Assembly: GCA_029260825.1 (NCBI GenBank)
Contig: JAJDCM010000367.1
Span: forward strand, 1 to 64,000
Source of the DNA: Planctomycetota bacterium
Lineage (GTDB): Bacteria > Planctomycetota > JACOTG01 > JAJDCM01
Reading direction: 5' to 3'
Length of the DNA: 64,000 bases
Under the pieces are notes generated by a model. The model saw only the letters and a list, made by a program, of their open reading frames with translations. It had not been told where the DNA came from and did no database searches. Below are positions 1 through 9,796 of the stretch, piece after piece. Positions within the stretch are counted from its first letter, which is position 1. The number at the start of each line of letters is the position of its first letter. The translations under genes were made by a program, and so were the position numbers.

Positions 1-261
1 CGGGTTCGCCCCTTCATTCGCGCCAAGGAGGACCGGCGGTTCACCATTTGTGTAGGTAAAGGGCTCCGTCCGAGAGGAGTCTTCCTGTCCGGCCCCGAAA
101 AAGCCCTGGATCGTCGAACGATTTTCGCCTCCACCCATCCATTGATTCGTGTTTCTGAACTCGAACCGAGCCAGAGTAGGATCGGACTGAATGGCGTTGA
201 CGGTCTCCACCATCTGGGCAGTGTCGAGACCGTTCATCTTGGGTGCACTTTGAGTAGTCAT
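1..261 (-). CDS. OsmC-family peroxiredoxin-like protein, N-terminal 87 residues (runs off the left edge)
   Basis: Only the 5' part of the gene is in the window; the frame is open from the ATG at 261 to base 1. The translation starts MTTQSAPKMNGLDTAQMV and contains the stretches NTNQWMGGGENRSTIQ, EPFTYTNGEPPVLLG and GANEGANP, which is the pattern just before the first catalytic cysteine of the OsmC/YhfA group; that cysteine would lie past the edge. Members of this family reduce organic hydroperoxides with cysteine thiols or are uncharacterised relatives. A GGGAGAG ribosome site precedes the ATG. The gene lies downstream of, and in the same direction as, a sigma-54 activator, with a -24/-12 type promoter between them, so it is the likely target of that activator. 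Family call is good; substrate is unknown. Confidence 0.8.
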   Translation of the reverse strand, partial: MTTQSAPKMNGLDTAQMVETVNAIQSDPTLARFEFRNTNQWMGGGENRSTIQGFFGAGQEDSSRTEPFTYTNGEPPVLLGANEGANP

Positions 262-332
262 GGTTTCTCTCCCGATTGATTGGGGTCAGTTTCGGTTTTG
301 GCTCGCTCCGATGCGCGCCGATGGGAGAGAAA

Positions 333-350
333 TATCAATTGCTGTGCCAA
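333..350 (-). promoter_or_regulatory. Sigma-54 (-24/-12) promoter of the OsmC-family gene
   Basis: Read on the minus strand the sequence is TTGGCACAGCAATTGATA. It has the -24 block TGGCAC, a 5-base spacer and TTGA in place of the usual TTGC at -12, so the invariant -24 GG is present and the -12 GC is GA. It lies about 72 bases upstream of the OsmC-family ATG and just downstream of a sigma-54 activator gene, which makes a chance match less likely. Confidence 0.6.
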
Positions 351-420
351 CAAATCAGAAAAGACACAACTACTTGTTCACAAATAACTTACTCAACATC
401 CGAGCGATCGTCAACCGACA

Positions 421-470
421 CGATATCTCGGGAATCACGAGATCTCGGGAGTTTCTTTTGCGAGATCTCA
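421..470. promoter_or_regulatory. Three palindromic upstream activator sites for the sigma-54 activator
   Basis: Three copies of a near-palindrome occur: CGATATCTCG (421-430), CGAGATCTCG (438-447, perfect palindrome) and CGAGATCTCA (461-470). Two of them are followed by GGGA and the third by GGA. Centres are 17 and 23 bases apart and lie about 85-125 bases upstream of the -24/-12 promoter, the normal place for enhancer sites of Fis-HTH activators. The third site overlaps the stop codon of the activator gene. The pairing with the adjacent activator is inference. Confidence 0.55.
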
Positions 471-2399
471 GGAGGAACTGGAAGGGCGTTGAATCCCCAG
501 GGATTTCATCCGTGACGAAAGAGTGTTCGCGTTGAGCCCAAGAAGCTCCGCGGCTCCCTTCTTCCCGGAGATCTTCCATTGGGTGGCATGAAGCGCCCGC
601 AACAAGTTCTCTCTTTCGAGCTCCTGCACCTCCAAAGCAGTCAGGACCTCCGGAGGCTCCCGCCTCGCTGACTCATGCCCCGCCCGTGGATTCTCCGCTC
701 CTTCGGGGAGTGCCCGGGCCAGGTTGAGCCGCCCATCCACTGCAGTAATGAATGCTCTCTCAACGACGTTTTGAAGCTCGCGAATATTTCCGGGCCAGTC
801 ATAGCGCTGAAGCTTGGATTCGTCTCCCTTCGTGAGTCGAGGCGGCATATTGCCGGCTTGGCTTGCAAAGTTGCTGGCAAAGAACGAGGCGAGCATGACC
901 ACGTCGTTCTCTCGTTCTCGAAGTGGCGGCACGTTCAGGGGAAACACATTCAACCGATAAAGTAGATCCTTGCGGAAAGACCCGGTTTTTACCATGGCCT
1001 CAAGGTCTCGGTTTGTGGCGGCGATAACCCGGACATTCACCGACTGGGTTCTCGAGCTCCCGACCGGTTCGTATTCTCCCTCTTGAAGAACTCTCAGCAG
1101 TTTTGCCTGAAGCTCAAGAGGAAGCTCTCCGACTTCGTCCAGGAAGATCGTGCCTCCGTCGGCAAGCTTGAACCTTCCCTCACGACGCTGGGTAGCGCCC
1201 GTGAAGGCTCCCTTCTCATGCCCGAAAAACTCACTTTCTTGAAGGGTCGCCGGTATAGCAGCACAGTTGACCTTGATGAGGGGTTTCTCCGGGCGCTGGC
1301 TTCGACGATGAATCGCTCGAGCAATCAGCTCCTTTCCGGTTCCGGTCTCACCAGTAATAAGAACTGTTGTCTCAGTTTTGGCGACCGATTCCAGATCCGC
1401 AAGAACCCGGCGAAGCGCCTTGCTTTCGCCAATGATCTCCTCAAATCCTTGAAGGGCCTCCAGCTCGTTCCGCAAATAGGCGGCTTCGTTTGTCAAGGAT
1501 ACGATCCGAGCCTCCGCCTCTTGTCGCTCGTTGACGTTGCGCAAGATGAGCGCAAAGTATGACTGCCCGTTGACCTCGAAGCGAGAAAGAGTTGCTTCCG
1601 CGGGAAACTCTTCACCGGCGCAATTGACTGCATCCAACCCCTCAAGAATCCAAAGTGATTGGAATCCCATCGGTTGATGAGTCAACTCCTCCATCAAACG
1701 AGCGACTTTTGCTCCAGCCTCCTTGGAGAGAAAAGAGGCAAGGGATGAACTTGTGAGGGTCTTGGCGGAACAACCAAAGGCCTTTTCAGCCGCACTGTTG
1801 ACCCGGCTGATCAAGAGCTCACCATCCATTTCGACGATCGCGTCCATGGCACTGTCAAAAAGGCTTGAGAGCTTCTCTTCTCTTTCTCGCACATGTCGAT
1901 CCCGGCGAAGGCGACGGAGCTCCGCCGCCGCCCGACCGGCGAAAATGCGAAAGACGTCTAGCTTGGTTGAATCTTCGGCGAGTGGCTCGTCATGGAGCAC
2001 CGCCAAATGGCCAAGAACCTTCTGATCCGTATCCAGAAGTGGAACCCCCAAATAACTGACGGCACCGAGAGGCTCAAGATCCGGATCGTCCGGGTAAAGC
2101 TCGATGACCCGATCCGGAAAGTGCACCAGTTTGCGGTTCTTGATCACCCGTTCGCACGGTGTCCCCGAAACCTGGTAGGAGTATTCAGGAACGTGCCTGT
2201 CGTCTACCCACATAGCCATGGCGCTGAGACGGTCCTCTTCCTCAAACCATTCAGTGACCCAGGCACATTTGGTCTGAAGGGCGAACGCGAGACGTTCTAC
2301 AAGCGTCTCGAAGAACTCTTCCCCCGTTTCGGTAGACGTCCCCTCGACGATGCTACGAAGCGTCTTCGAATCAAGCTGATTTTTCTCTTCTGAGCACAT
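468..2399 (-). CDS. Sigma-54-dependent transcriptional activator (GAF-PAS-AAA+-Fis HTH)
   Basis: A 643-residue enhancer-binding protein. Residues about 20-165 look like a GAF domain and about 175-290 like a PAS domain, so it senses a cytoplasmic signal itself and has no phosphoreceiver domain. The AAA+ domain (about 320-550) has Walker A GETGTGKE at 350-357, the sigma-54 contact loop GAFTGA at 397-402 and Walker B around [10 protein letters not shown] (415-424). The C-terminus (about 590-640) is a Fis-type helix-turn-helix ([21 protein letters not shown]). The ATG at 2399 follows a G-rich ribosome site. Downstream in the same direction are three palindromes and a sigma-54-like promoter ahead of an OsmC-family gene, suggesting a peroxide, NO or electrophile stress circuit like that of NorR, although the ligand cannot be read from sequence. 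Confidence 0.9.
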   Translation of the reverse strand: MCSEEKNQLDSKTLRSIVEGTSTETGEEFFETLVERLAFALQTKCAWVTEWFEEEDRLSAMAMWVDDRHVPEYSYQVSGTPCERVIKNRKLVHFPDRVIELYPDDPDLEPLGAVSYLGVPLLDTDQKVLGHLAVLHDEPLAEDSTKLDVFRIFAGRAAAELRRLRRDRHVREREEKLSSLFDSAMDAIVEMDGELLISRVNSAAEKAFGCSAKTLTSSSLASFLSKEAGAKVARLMEELTHQPMGFQSLWILEGLDAVNCAGEEFPAEATLSRFEVNGQSYFALILRNVNERQEAEARIVSLTNEAAYLRNELEALQGFEEIIGESKALRRVLADLESVAKTETTVLITGETGTGKELIARAIHRRSQRPEKPLIKVNCAAIPATLQESEFFGHEKGAFTGATQRREGRFKLADGGTIFLDEVGELPLELQAKLLRVLQEGEYEPVGSSRTQSVNVRVIAATNRDLEAMVKTGSFRKDLLYRLNVFPLNVPPLRERENDVVMLASFFASNFASQAGNMPPRLTKGDESKLQRYDWPGNIRELQNVVERAFITAVDGRLNLARALPEGAENPRAGHESARREPPEVLTALEVQELERENLLRALHATQWKISGKKGAAELLGLNANTLSSRMKSLGIQRPSSSS

Positions 2400-2577
2400 G
2401 CCCCCCAGAATACGTCTCGTTGATCCGCCTGTCTTTTATTTTCTGGCAGACTGTTCCCGGTTTCAGCCGTGGGTAATTCCTCATGCACCAAAAAGAGATG
2501 AAAGAGCAACACCTCCATGGAATAATAGGACGCATTCAAAGCCATCCGCACCATGACCCTTTCTACTTCGGAGCAAC

Positions 2578-3150
2578 TTGGACAATCCAGAACCAGATGA
2601 AGTGACTCGACTCTTGAGACGAATCGAGGAGGGAGACCAGGACGCTGCCGCCTCCTTGATGCCTCTCGTCTATGATGAACTGAGGGCTCTTGCCGGATTT
2701 TTCTTCTCCTCTCAGCCAGCCCATCACACTCTTCAGCCCACGGATCTCGTTCACGAGGTATGGCTCAAGATCGGCAAAGGGCTCCACCAGGTATCCACAA
2801 GGCGACATTTCTTCGCTCTTGCGAGTCGGGCCATGCGCCAGGTGCTCACGGACCACGCAAAGAGACTCCGGCGCGAAAAACGTGGCGGAGGTGTTCCTCA
2901 CCGAACACTCACGTTCCGTGACGAGATCACTCCCGCAGCCAAACGGGAAATTGACGTCGTCTCCTTCGATGATGCGCTCCAGGAACTCTCCAAGCTCAAT
3001 GAACGTCATGCAAGAGTGCTCGAACTCCGCCTCTTCGGCGCTCTCACCATCGAGGAAATCGCAGAGACACTAGCGATCTCCACTTCAACGGTCACTTCCG
3101 ACTGGAATATGGCCAGAGCCTGGCTCATCAGGCAGCTCTCATCGGACTAG
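2578..3150 (+). CDS. ECF RNA polymerase sigma factor, planctomycete type (TIGR02999-like)
   Basis: A 190-residue ECF sigma factor. Region 2 has the characteristic FFSSQPAHHTLQPTDLVHEVWLK stretch split across residues 42-64 and RAMRQVLTDHAKRLRREKRGG. Region 4 has the ELRLFGALTIEEIAETLAIS helix-turn-helix block near residues 145-165. The start is a TTG, because there is no in-frame ATG near the domain start and a GGAG sits 4 bases upstream; this gives MDNPEPDEVTRLLRR, the usual N-terminus of the group. No anti-sigma gene follows; instead the next gene, 7 bases downstream, is a Ser/Thr kinase. In planctomycetes such pairs are thought to link kinase signalling to sigma activity. Confidence 0.93.
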   Translation: MDNPEPDEVTRLLRRIEEGDQDAAASLMPLVYDELRALAGFFFSSQPAHHTLQPTDLVHEVWLKIGKGLHQVSTRRHFFALASRAMRQVLTDHAKRLRREKRGGGVPHRTLTFRDEITPAAKREIDVVSFDDALQELSKLNERHARVLELRLFGALTIEEIAETLAISTSTVTSDWNMARAWLIRQLSSD

Positions 3151-3157
3151 GAGATTT

Positions 3158-6100
3158 GTGGACGCCGCTCGTTACGAACATGTGCATGCAATCTTCACGA
3201 AGGCTCTTGCTCTCTCCGAGGCGGATCGTCCAGCCTATTTGGCGAGAGCCTGTGGCGGCGATCAAGAGCTGCGGGCCGAAGTAGAATCTCTCCTCGAAAG
3301 CAGCAAAAAGGGAAGCGACGAGGGAAACCCCTTTTCCGACCAAAAGATAGAAGCGGCCCGAGGGCAACTCGAGGATCGCTGCGCTGAAGTAGAAGATTCA
3401 ACGAGTTCGGAGCCCTACAAAGGATCACAATGGGCGCCTTCGAGGATCGGTCCCTACCGCATCGTGAAGCGCATTGGCATGGGAGGAATGGGAATCGTCT
3501 ACGAGGCAGAGCAAGATACGCCCCGCCGTCTCGTAGCACTAAAGGTCCTTCACCCCCTTTTCGTGACTCAGGATTCCGTCCACCGCTTCCGTCGGGAATC
3601 CGAACTCCTCGGTCGTCTCCAGCATCCTGGTATCGCTCAAGTCTTCGAAGCAGGCGCCTTTGACCTGGGTCGCGGGGACCAACCGTTTTTTGCCATGGAA
3701 CTCGTCCACGGATCGGATATCCGAACCCATTGCGAACTTGACGCTCTCGATCATAGCGACCGACTTCATCTGCTCGCCCGGGTGTGCGATGCGGTTCAAC
3801 ATGCCCATGACCGAGGGATCATTCATCGCGACCTGAAGCCCCAGAACATCTTGATCGATGCAACCGGACGTCCCAAGGTACTCGACTTTGGCATCGCCCG
3901 AACGACCGGAAGCTCGACCGTCCTTGAGACGATGGTGACAGCTACCGGGGAGCTCATGGGTACCCTTGCTTACATGGCGCCAGAGCAACTCGCAGGAGAT
4001 TCGGCCTCGATTGGACCCGGTACAGACGTGTACGCTCTTGGGGTCATCGCTTTCGAGTTATTGACCGAAAGGCTTCCTCACGACGTGTCCGGACTTCCCG
4101 TCTCAGGGGCCATCAAGATCATCGTGGAAGAAGACGTTCCAAGGCTTGGGGGCATCGACCCCAGCCTTCGCGGGGACGTGGATCTGATCGTCCAGAAGGC
4201 CGTCGATAAGGATCGCAATCGCCGTTACTCGTCGGCCGCGGCACTGGCTGGCGACATCCGGCGTTATCTCGATCACCTTCCGGTAGCCGCTCGATCCCCG
4301 AGCCGGATCTACAGATTCCAGCGCTACTACGCACGAAAGAAGGCTGTGGTGATCGGAACGACGGGCACGATGGCAACCCTCCTCGTCGGCCTCGTCGTTA
4401 CCTTGATCCTTCTCTTCGAGGCCCGGAACGCCAGGGACGAGAATCGCGACAATTTGTATTGCGCCGAGCTTTCCCGGGCGGGAGACGCGGTAGAAGATTT
4501 CGCCGGCCTGACCCTCGTCCGCGAGACTCTTGACCGATGGCGCCCGAGCTCTGACTCTGATGACCTCCGAGGCTGGGAATGGTACTGGCTCAGCAGTCGA
4601 GCCAATTCGGAAGATCAAGTGATCTCCCTCAACACGACACCCCAGTCGATTGCGTTTTCCCATGATGGCCATCGAGTTCTGGTCGGGATGTGGAAGGCGG
4701 TTCACGCTTACGATTTGAAGAAGAACGGAAAACTGCTCCGCGAATTCGACCACGAGTCTGACTTCGTAAGTACTTTGACCCTCCTTCCCGGAACAGGTGC
4801 CTTCCTCACTGCCTCCTCCATGATCAACCACGATTCTCTCACCCGAATCCGGCTCTGGGATCTCGACTCAGATGCGCCACTTCGGGTCTTTGGACCTCCC
4901 TCGGACAAACCCGGTGCTCTTGGCCCGGGAGCAATTTCGCCGGATGGACGATTCCTCGCCTTCCCGTCCGAGAGATCGTGTCAGGTGTGGAATGTAGAAA
5001 CCGGGACTCGAATCGTGACCCTTCCCGACATCGTGGGATCTTGCCTCGCTTTCGATTCAGACTCGTCGCATTTGATCACGGGTGGAGACCACGGCATGAC
5101 TCTCCACCTCTGGAACACTGAATCGTGGAAGATTGAAAAACAACTGACGACCCACGCGGCGATCATCAACTCGATCTCTTGGTCTCCAGACGGCAAGCTC
5201 CTGGCATCGGGTTCGGCAGATACAACCCTGAAGTTGTGGGACATGGCTACCGGACAGGAAATCCTGCACTTGAAGGGACATCAGGCAGACGTCCATGCCG
5301 TTGCATTCAGCCCGAACGGGGAACTTCTCGCTTCGGCAAGCTCCGACCACACGATTCGAGTCTGGAATCCGAAGACCGGCGAGCTCCATCGAGAACTCAA
5401 GGGACATACGGGCCGGATCCTCGCTGTTTCCTGGCATCCGAACTCCCACATCTTGGCCTCGGCAAGCGACATGGATCATTCAGTCCGGATCTGGAACACC
5501 CGGGCGAAAACCATTACACAGACCTGGTTCGCCGATGCAGGAGACGTCTCTCCCGAATACGGTCGAACCGTCGATCTCGAATGGAACAAGAAAGAGCTGA
5601 CCTCCCGTAAAGAGGGCTGGACCCGGACATGGGATCCCGACACAGGAGAGGAGCTCTCGATTGACAACACCCGCTGGATCACTTCTCCTCAAAACGACCT
5701 CGTCGCGTGGGGAACCGAGGCTCAACTCGGTGTTCGCAATCGCAAGAGCCTGACGCCGATCAAGATCGTCGAACACGGCAATCTCCTGGCCAGTCCGATC
5801 TCCTGGAACCCGGCAGAAGATCGCATCCTTGTCAGCTTGCTCCAGGAATCCGGGTCATCCCTCTCCGTTTTTTCGATGAGCGACGGGACGCTCACCCCCA
5901 TTTGCGAGGAAACCACCGAGCGGGTCCGGGGGGCTTGGGGGCCCGGAGGAAAAACGATTGCCCGTGTGTTCGAAGATGAACTGACTCTCCTGGATGTCCA
6001 CTCGCTCAGGGAGATCTGCACGACCCGACTCAATCGCGGAAGAATCATGGACATTGCATACTCTCCCGATGCCACTTACATCGCTGCCGCCACCGGCCTC

Positions 6101-6412
6101 GTCGACCCCAGCATCAAGCTCTTCGACGCGGCCAATCTTGAAGAGATGAAGAATCTAAGGGGACACACATTCGATGTGAACTGCGTGGCCTTCAGCCCCG
6201 ATGGCCAGCGCCTTGCAAGTGGAAGCACGGACGGAGCCGTCAAGATCTGGGACGCTCAGGCTGGAAAAGTCGTCCTGAGCCTACCGCACGAATCCGGAGT
6301 CGTTGCCGTCTGCTGGAATCCAGACGGCAGCAAGATCGCAGCCCTCAGCAAGAGGGCTAGAATGAGAATCTGGGATGCAAGCCGGGGGTACCGATTGGAG
6401 AAAGAGAGATGA
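3158..6412 (+). CDS. Membrane Ser/Thr protein kinase with C-terminal WD40 repeats
   Basis: A 1084-residue Hanks-type kinase. A short N-terminal helical module (1-50, ending EVESLLES) is shared by planctomycete ECF-linked kinases. The kinase domain spans about 98-375 with the glycine loop GMGGMG (107-112), K129 in VALKV, HRDLKPQN (223-230, catalytic D225), DFG (243-245) and MAPEQ. A single membrane helix lies at about 396-420, followed by a large extracytoplasmic WD40 beta-propeller region with many SPDGxxLASGSxDxxxxxWD units, for example near residues 660-790 and 1010-1080. The GTG start at 3158 is favoured by AGGAG at 3149-3153, which overlaps the sigma factor stop codon, so the two genes are translationally coupled. 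Confidence 0.93.
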   Translation: MDAARYEHVHAIFTKALALSEADRPAYLARACGGDQELRAEVESLLESSKKGSDEGNPFSDQKIEAARGQLEDRCAEVEDSTSSEPYKGSQWAPSRIGPYRIVKRIGMGGMGIVYEAEQDTPRRLVALKVLHPLFVTQDSVHRFRRESELLGRLQHPGIAQVFEAGAFDLGRGDQPFFAMELVHGSDIRTHCELDALDHSDRLHLLARVCDAVQHAHDRGIIHRDLKPQNILIDATGRPKVLDFGIARTTGSSTVLETMVTATGELMGTLAYMAPEQLAGDSASIGPGTDVYALGVIAFELLTERLPHDVSGLPVSGAIKIIVEEDVPRLGGIDPSLRGDVDLIVQKAVDKDRNRRYSSAAALAGDIRRYLDHLPVAARSPSRIYRFQRYYARKKAVVIGTTGTMATLLVGLVVTLILLFEARNARDENRDNLYCAELSRAGDAVEDFAGLTLVRETLDRWRPSSDSDDLRGWEWYWLSSRANSEDQVISLNTTPQSIAFSHDGHRVLVGMWKAVHAYDLKKNGKLLREFDHESDFVSTLTLLPGTGAFLTASSMINHDSLTRIRLWDLDSDAPLRVFGPPSDKPGALGPGAISPDGRFLAFPSERSCQVWNVETGTRIVTLPDIVGSCLAFDSDSSHLITGGDHGMTLHLWNTESWKIEKQLTTHAAIINSISWSPDGKLLASGSADTTLKLWDMATGQEILHLKGHQADVHAVAFSPNGELLASASSDHTIRVWNPKTGELHRELKGHTGRILAVSWHPNSHILASASDMDHSVRIWNTRAKTITQTWFADAGDVSPEYGRTVDLEWNKKELTSRKEGWTRTWDPDTGEELSIDNTRWITSPQNDLVAWGTEAQLGVRNRKSLTPIKIVEHGNLLASPISWNPAEDRILVSLLQESGSSLSVFSMSDGTLTPICEETTERVRGAWGPGGKTIARVFEDELTLLDVHSLREICTTRLNRGRIMDIAYSPDATYIAAATGLVDPSIKLFDAANLEEMKNLRGHTFDVNCVAFSPDGQRLASGSTDGAVKIWDAQAGKVVLSLPHESGVVAVCWNPDGSKIAALSKRARMRIWDASRGYRLEKER

Positions 6413-7033
6413 CTCGAAAGGGAGAGTAGGAACGCCAAATGGAGCTAATCGGTTCCTCGGGGAGAACACTATCTGAATCACGAACAACTCGGAGAGATCT
6501 TGAAGCACTACTACCGCGCCGCGGCGTAACCTGACCTCAGAACCTTCGAACCGCCCGCTCCATCGCTCCATCTCCGAGATCATTCCATTCCCGATTTGAC
6601 CTACCGGCTCAATCAGGCACCGCCGAGCACGTCCATCGCAACGAATTTCGGTCATGTTCCGACGAATTGAATTCTAGGGAAACGCTCGATAACGCGATAA
6701 CGGGTACTCTTGCCAAATCGACATCGGTCGAGTTTTCGGACGGTTCGCGCATGCGCAGACTCCCGACCGACGTTCCTGACTGCCACTCTTGGGAAAATGC
6801 TCGAGTTCACACGGTCATCCAAGCCACAACCTCCCCAAGTGGATTGTTCGAGGTGGGCTCGTTCCAGTCCGGATGGCATTTTCGGGAGGCACACCCACAC
6901 GTCTTGTCGAGGCTGCGCTTCCTCGAACCACCAACAACTCAAATGCGGTCACAGATGCGCCCGTTTTAGCGCTCAAAGATCGGTAAACCACTGCACCCAT
7001 CACTGCTCCAATCTGGACAAAGACGAAACTCCG
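6413..7033. other. Intergenic region with a degenerate mobile-element end
   Basis: About 620 bases without a convincing gene; open frames in it have no recognisable protein pattern. Bases 6854-6893 match 11264-11303 at 35 of 40 positions. The second copy lies just behind a transposase remnant, so this stretch may be the leftover end of an insertion sequence. Confidence 0.4.
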
Positions 7034-8020
7034 CTATTCCTCTTGGATCCAATCAGCAGCAGCGATCAACACTCCTTCCGGCGCTCGATAACGCGAAATC
7101 AGCCTGCCTGACTCAACGTCCACGAGATGAAGTTCCTTGGCGTATGGTTCAATCGGATCTAGCTTCATGTCACGAACAAGCAAGAGGCAGTTTCCCCCTT
7201 TGTCCGAAGGAGCTACTCCTTGGCTAACTACATTTCCTTTCTTCGGAACATAGATCTCTTCCGAACTCCACTCCCTCGTATCGTACCGGACTAGCTCTCC
7301 CTTTCTAGCAGATGCGTACAAGTGATCCTTCCACCAAAATCTCGGGGTTAGGTTTTCCGTTGGAAGATTGCGTACCCTACGGCCGCTTTTGATCGAAAAC
7401 ACAGCTAGCTTAGGTTTCAAATTCCTCGGATCGGGCATCATTTGATAGCACGAAAACCATTCTCCATCAGGGCTCCAAATAAGGCTTCCGGCCGAATTTT
7501 CGAACTCTCCTGAATCACAAATTGTTGATAGCTTCATGGAGATAAGATTCAGAACCTCGATTCCTTGCACGACGTTGCCCATGTCCCTACGAACGCATAG
7601 GACTCTTTGTGTTGGGCGGTGCACCGCCTCATACCGAAGCTGGCTCGTAGCTGATGATCCATCTTTAAAGACCTCAAGAGATTCTCCGCTCCTGCTCACA
7701 ACCACTAGCTCTTTGATGAAGTCTCCCTGAGTCAGGACTCTACGCATGATTAGGAGAGTCTGTGGGTCCAGCCAGCGAACATCTTGCGCACCTTCAATAT
7801 CAAGAGTGCGTGATGCATTCCTGGACTCAATCGAAATCCAGTTTCGCAGCCCACCTCTTTCAAACCTACTCCACAAGACCGCCATTGTTGTAGGTCTATC
7901 AGACTTACCCTGCAATTTGGCGATACTAGTTGGCTCCAAGCCGCCAAGAAGAGAACAGCCGAACAAGAAAGAGAGCAAAGACAGGCAAAGCATTATCCTA
8001 GTACCTCTGTACATGACCAT
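7034..8020 (-). CDS. Lipoprotein of unknown function with TolB-like repeat pattern
   Basis: A 328-residue protein with a lipoprotein signal peptide MVMYRGTRIMLCLSLL followed by the lipobox LFGC, so it should be anchored in a membrane. The body has short repeated strands such as WLDPQTLLIMRR, LIWSPDGEWFSCYQMM and LYASARKGELVRYD, resembling WD40/TolB-like propeller blades, but the family is not recognised. The frame is open to 8077, but the ATG at 8020 is chosen because it gives a clean signal peptide and follows AGAGG at about 7 bases. Base composition is more AT-rich than its neighbours, consistent with an acquired gene. Confidence 0.7.
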   Translation of the reverse strand: MVMYRGTRIMLCLSLLSFLFGCSLLGGLEPTSIAKLQGKSDRPTTMAVLWSRFERGGLRNWISIESRNASRTLDIEGAQDVRWLDPQTLLIMRRVLTQGDFIKELVVVSRSGESLEVFKDGSSATSQLRYEAVHRPTQRVLCVRRDMGNVVQGIEVLNLISMKLSTICDSGEFENSAGSLIWSPDGEWFSCYQMMPDPRNLKPKLAVFSIKSGRRVRNLPTENLTPRFWWKDHLYASARKGELVRYDTREWSSEEIYVPKKGNVVSQGVAPSDKGGNCLLLVRDMKLDPIEPYAKELHLVDVESGRLISRYRAPEGVLIAAADWIQEE

Positions 8021-8213
8021 CGGGAACCTCTCGCAATTCAACATTAACTTGAGACTGCTAACTAGCGCTACAATCACCGCAAAAATGGTAAAAGTGGTGG
8101 AATCATAACCGGTCCATTCCAGGATGATGGGGAATTGGACGCACCTCCAATGTTGGGTATGCTAACAGAACCGATTTGCCGACCCAAACCGCCGCCACCT
8201 TGTTCTTTAGAAC

Positions 8214-8735
8214 TTAGGAGTCATTCAGGATCGAATCAAATTGCTGCGTGAACTTCTTGTCCCCGTCTCGAATGAGATGCGTCGTTCCTCGAAGAAAACT
8301 GTCTTCGTACGAAGTCAGTTCGACCGCAACCTGCTTCATGAACAACGCGTTCGGGTTTGCAGTTGATCCAACCATCTTCACCCGCCTCGTCTTTAGCTGA
8401 ACAACGAAGAACACGTAGAATGTCACCAACCCACCAAGCGTCCAGACTTCGGCGGTAAAGAAATCAGCAGCTCCGAGTGTTTCCCAGTGAGACGGAAGAA
8501 ATTGGCTCCAAGAAGTCTTCTTCGACCTCTCTGGAGCGGGCTCGATCCCGCTGTCCTTCAGGACCTTCTTCACTGTGTTGTGAGCAACGCTATGACCGAG
8601 CTCGGAAAGTGCACCCTGAATCCTTCGATAGCCCCAACTGGGACTCTCTTTGGCCACCTTGACGATGAGCCGGGCAATCTCCTTCATGATCCCCGGACGG
8701 CCAAGCCCGTAGCGCCCTTCAGCTCGTAGCGGCCA
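8214..8735 (-). pseudogene. Truncated DDE transposase (integrase-core type), 3' part missing
   Basis: The open frame (stop at 8214-8216) reads GRYGLGRPGIMKEIARLIVK then SPSWGYRRIQGALSELGHSV, IEPAPERSKKTSW, the first catalytic aspartate region AADFFTAEVWTLGG, and LIRDGDKKFTQQFDSIL with the second aspartate. This is the order of IS3/IS481-related integrase-core proteins. It stops before the third catalytic residue (E), and an in-frame TGA lies upstream of 8735, so both ends are lost. No intact inverted repeats were seen. The element is inactive by its own protein. Confidence 0.8.
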
Positions 8736-8984
8736 TCAGGAATCGGAGTCAGGAGGCCTTTCATCCACTCGACATAACCTTCGAGCAATGTGATCTCGGC
8801 CAGCGCACGAGAATGATGCCCCCTCCGTGCACCACTCCCTGCAAACCTCCCAACCCCACATTCCGTGGCGAGCGATCTGACTGGCACAACGGATTTCATA
8901 GATTACCCGGAGCTCGACCTCAGAGGAATCCTAATCCTTGTCTAGTACTGATGTGAAACCACAGCCAACCCGCTGGGTTCCATT

Positions 8985-9725
8985 GTGATCATCGCAGGAG
9001 CGATCCTGTGTGCAGCCTCAGTCCTGGCCCCCTCGTTCGGGACAACAATCCTCAGAGCCGCCGGGGTGTTGATCCTTCTCGCCATCCTCTCCCGAAAGAA
9101 CCAGGCCGTTCTGGTCTCTGGATTCACACTCTGCGCAGCTCTGCTTGCCCTGATATATCCTGAAGGCGTCTACTGGCCGATCCACCTCGTCGTCCCCCTG
9201 ACTGGCTACAGTATCCTGGCCGCGGCTTGGCCCAAGATGAGATCATCAATTCAATGGCCACGGCTCGGGCAGTGGACTATCGGCGTGAAGCTGCTTGTTG
9301 TCGCCGTGGTTCTCCTGTCCACCGCGGGACTGCTTGGTTGGTACCTGCTCGCCCAACCCAATCTCTCGGAACTCCGGGGCACGATCTCGGGTGTACCGGG
9401 TTGGGCAATCCTGTTGGCAGGTCTTGGATTTGCAGCGACAAACGCGGCCTTGGAAGAAGCCATCTTCCGAGGGGTGTTTCAAGACGCATTCGAAAGTGCG
9501 GCGGGAAAAACCTGGCTTGCCGTTGTGCTTCAGGCGACCCTTTTCGGCGTGTACCACTACAGCGCTACCTCCGTGCCCGACGGCGTCATCGGGGTCGTGC
9601 TGACATTTGCGTACGGGATCATGCTCGGTTACTTACGCGTGGCTGCAAACGGCCTCATGGCCCCCTGGGTGGCGCATACGATCGCCGATGCGGTGGTGTT
9701 TGCGCTGATCATGGGGAACCGATAA
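8985..9725 (+). CDS. CPBP-family intramembrane metalloprotease (CAAX-like)
   Basis: A 246-residue polytopic membrane protein. The conserved glutamate pair motif is ALEEAIFRGVF with E157, E158 and R162. The second and third motifs are FGVYHYSAT (H191) and WVAHTIADA (H231), together the metal-binding set of CPBP (Abi) proteases. Earlier residues form several hydrophobic helices. The start is uncertain: the frame opens at 8952 after a stop, has no ATG, and the GTG at 8985 has no good ribosome site, so the 5' end may have been trimmed by rearrangement beside the transposase remnant. Members cleave prenylated or small peptide substrates or act in bacteriocin immunity; the substrate here is unknown. 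Confidence 0.82.
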   Translation: MIIAGAILCAASVLAPSFGTTILRAAGVLILLAILSRKNQAVLVSGFTLCAALLALIYPEGVYWPIHLVVPLTGYSILAAAWPKMRSSIQWPRLGQWTIGVKLLVVAVVLLSTAGLLGWYLLAQPNLSELRGTISGVPGWAILLAGLGFAATNAALEEAIFRGVFQDAFESAAGKTWLAVVLQATLFGVYHYSATSVPDGVIGVVLTFAYGIMLGYLRVAANGLMAPWVAHTIADAVVFALIMGNR

Positions 9726-9781
9726 CCCCCGCACCATCTCCAGCACATCCCGGCAGAATGCCCGGCAATCACGGTGCGTCA
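9725..9781. repeat. Imperfect 57-bp repeat, copy 1 (copy 2 at 13026-13081)
   Basis: The stretch beginning ACCCCCGCACC and ending CGGTGCGT matches 13026-13081 with one single-base indel and only a few substitutions. Both copies have the same orientation and lie in the accessory stretch. On the minus strand both could encode a short Cys-containing peptide (RDCRAFCRDVLE and CDCWEFCGDVLE), so they may be relics of one gene family. Confidence 0.6.
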
Positions 9782-9796
9782 CGCTGTAGGCACAGA

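Noticed and set aside
6684..7096. Shared 15-mer CGCTCGATAACGCGA at about 6684 and 7082
   Set aside because: One copy lies inside a coding region and no wider similarity surrounds the pair, so it may be chance.
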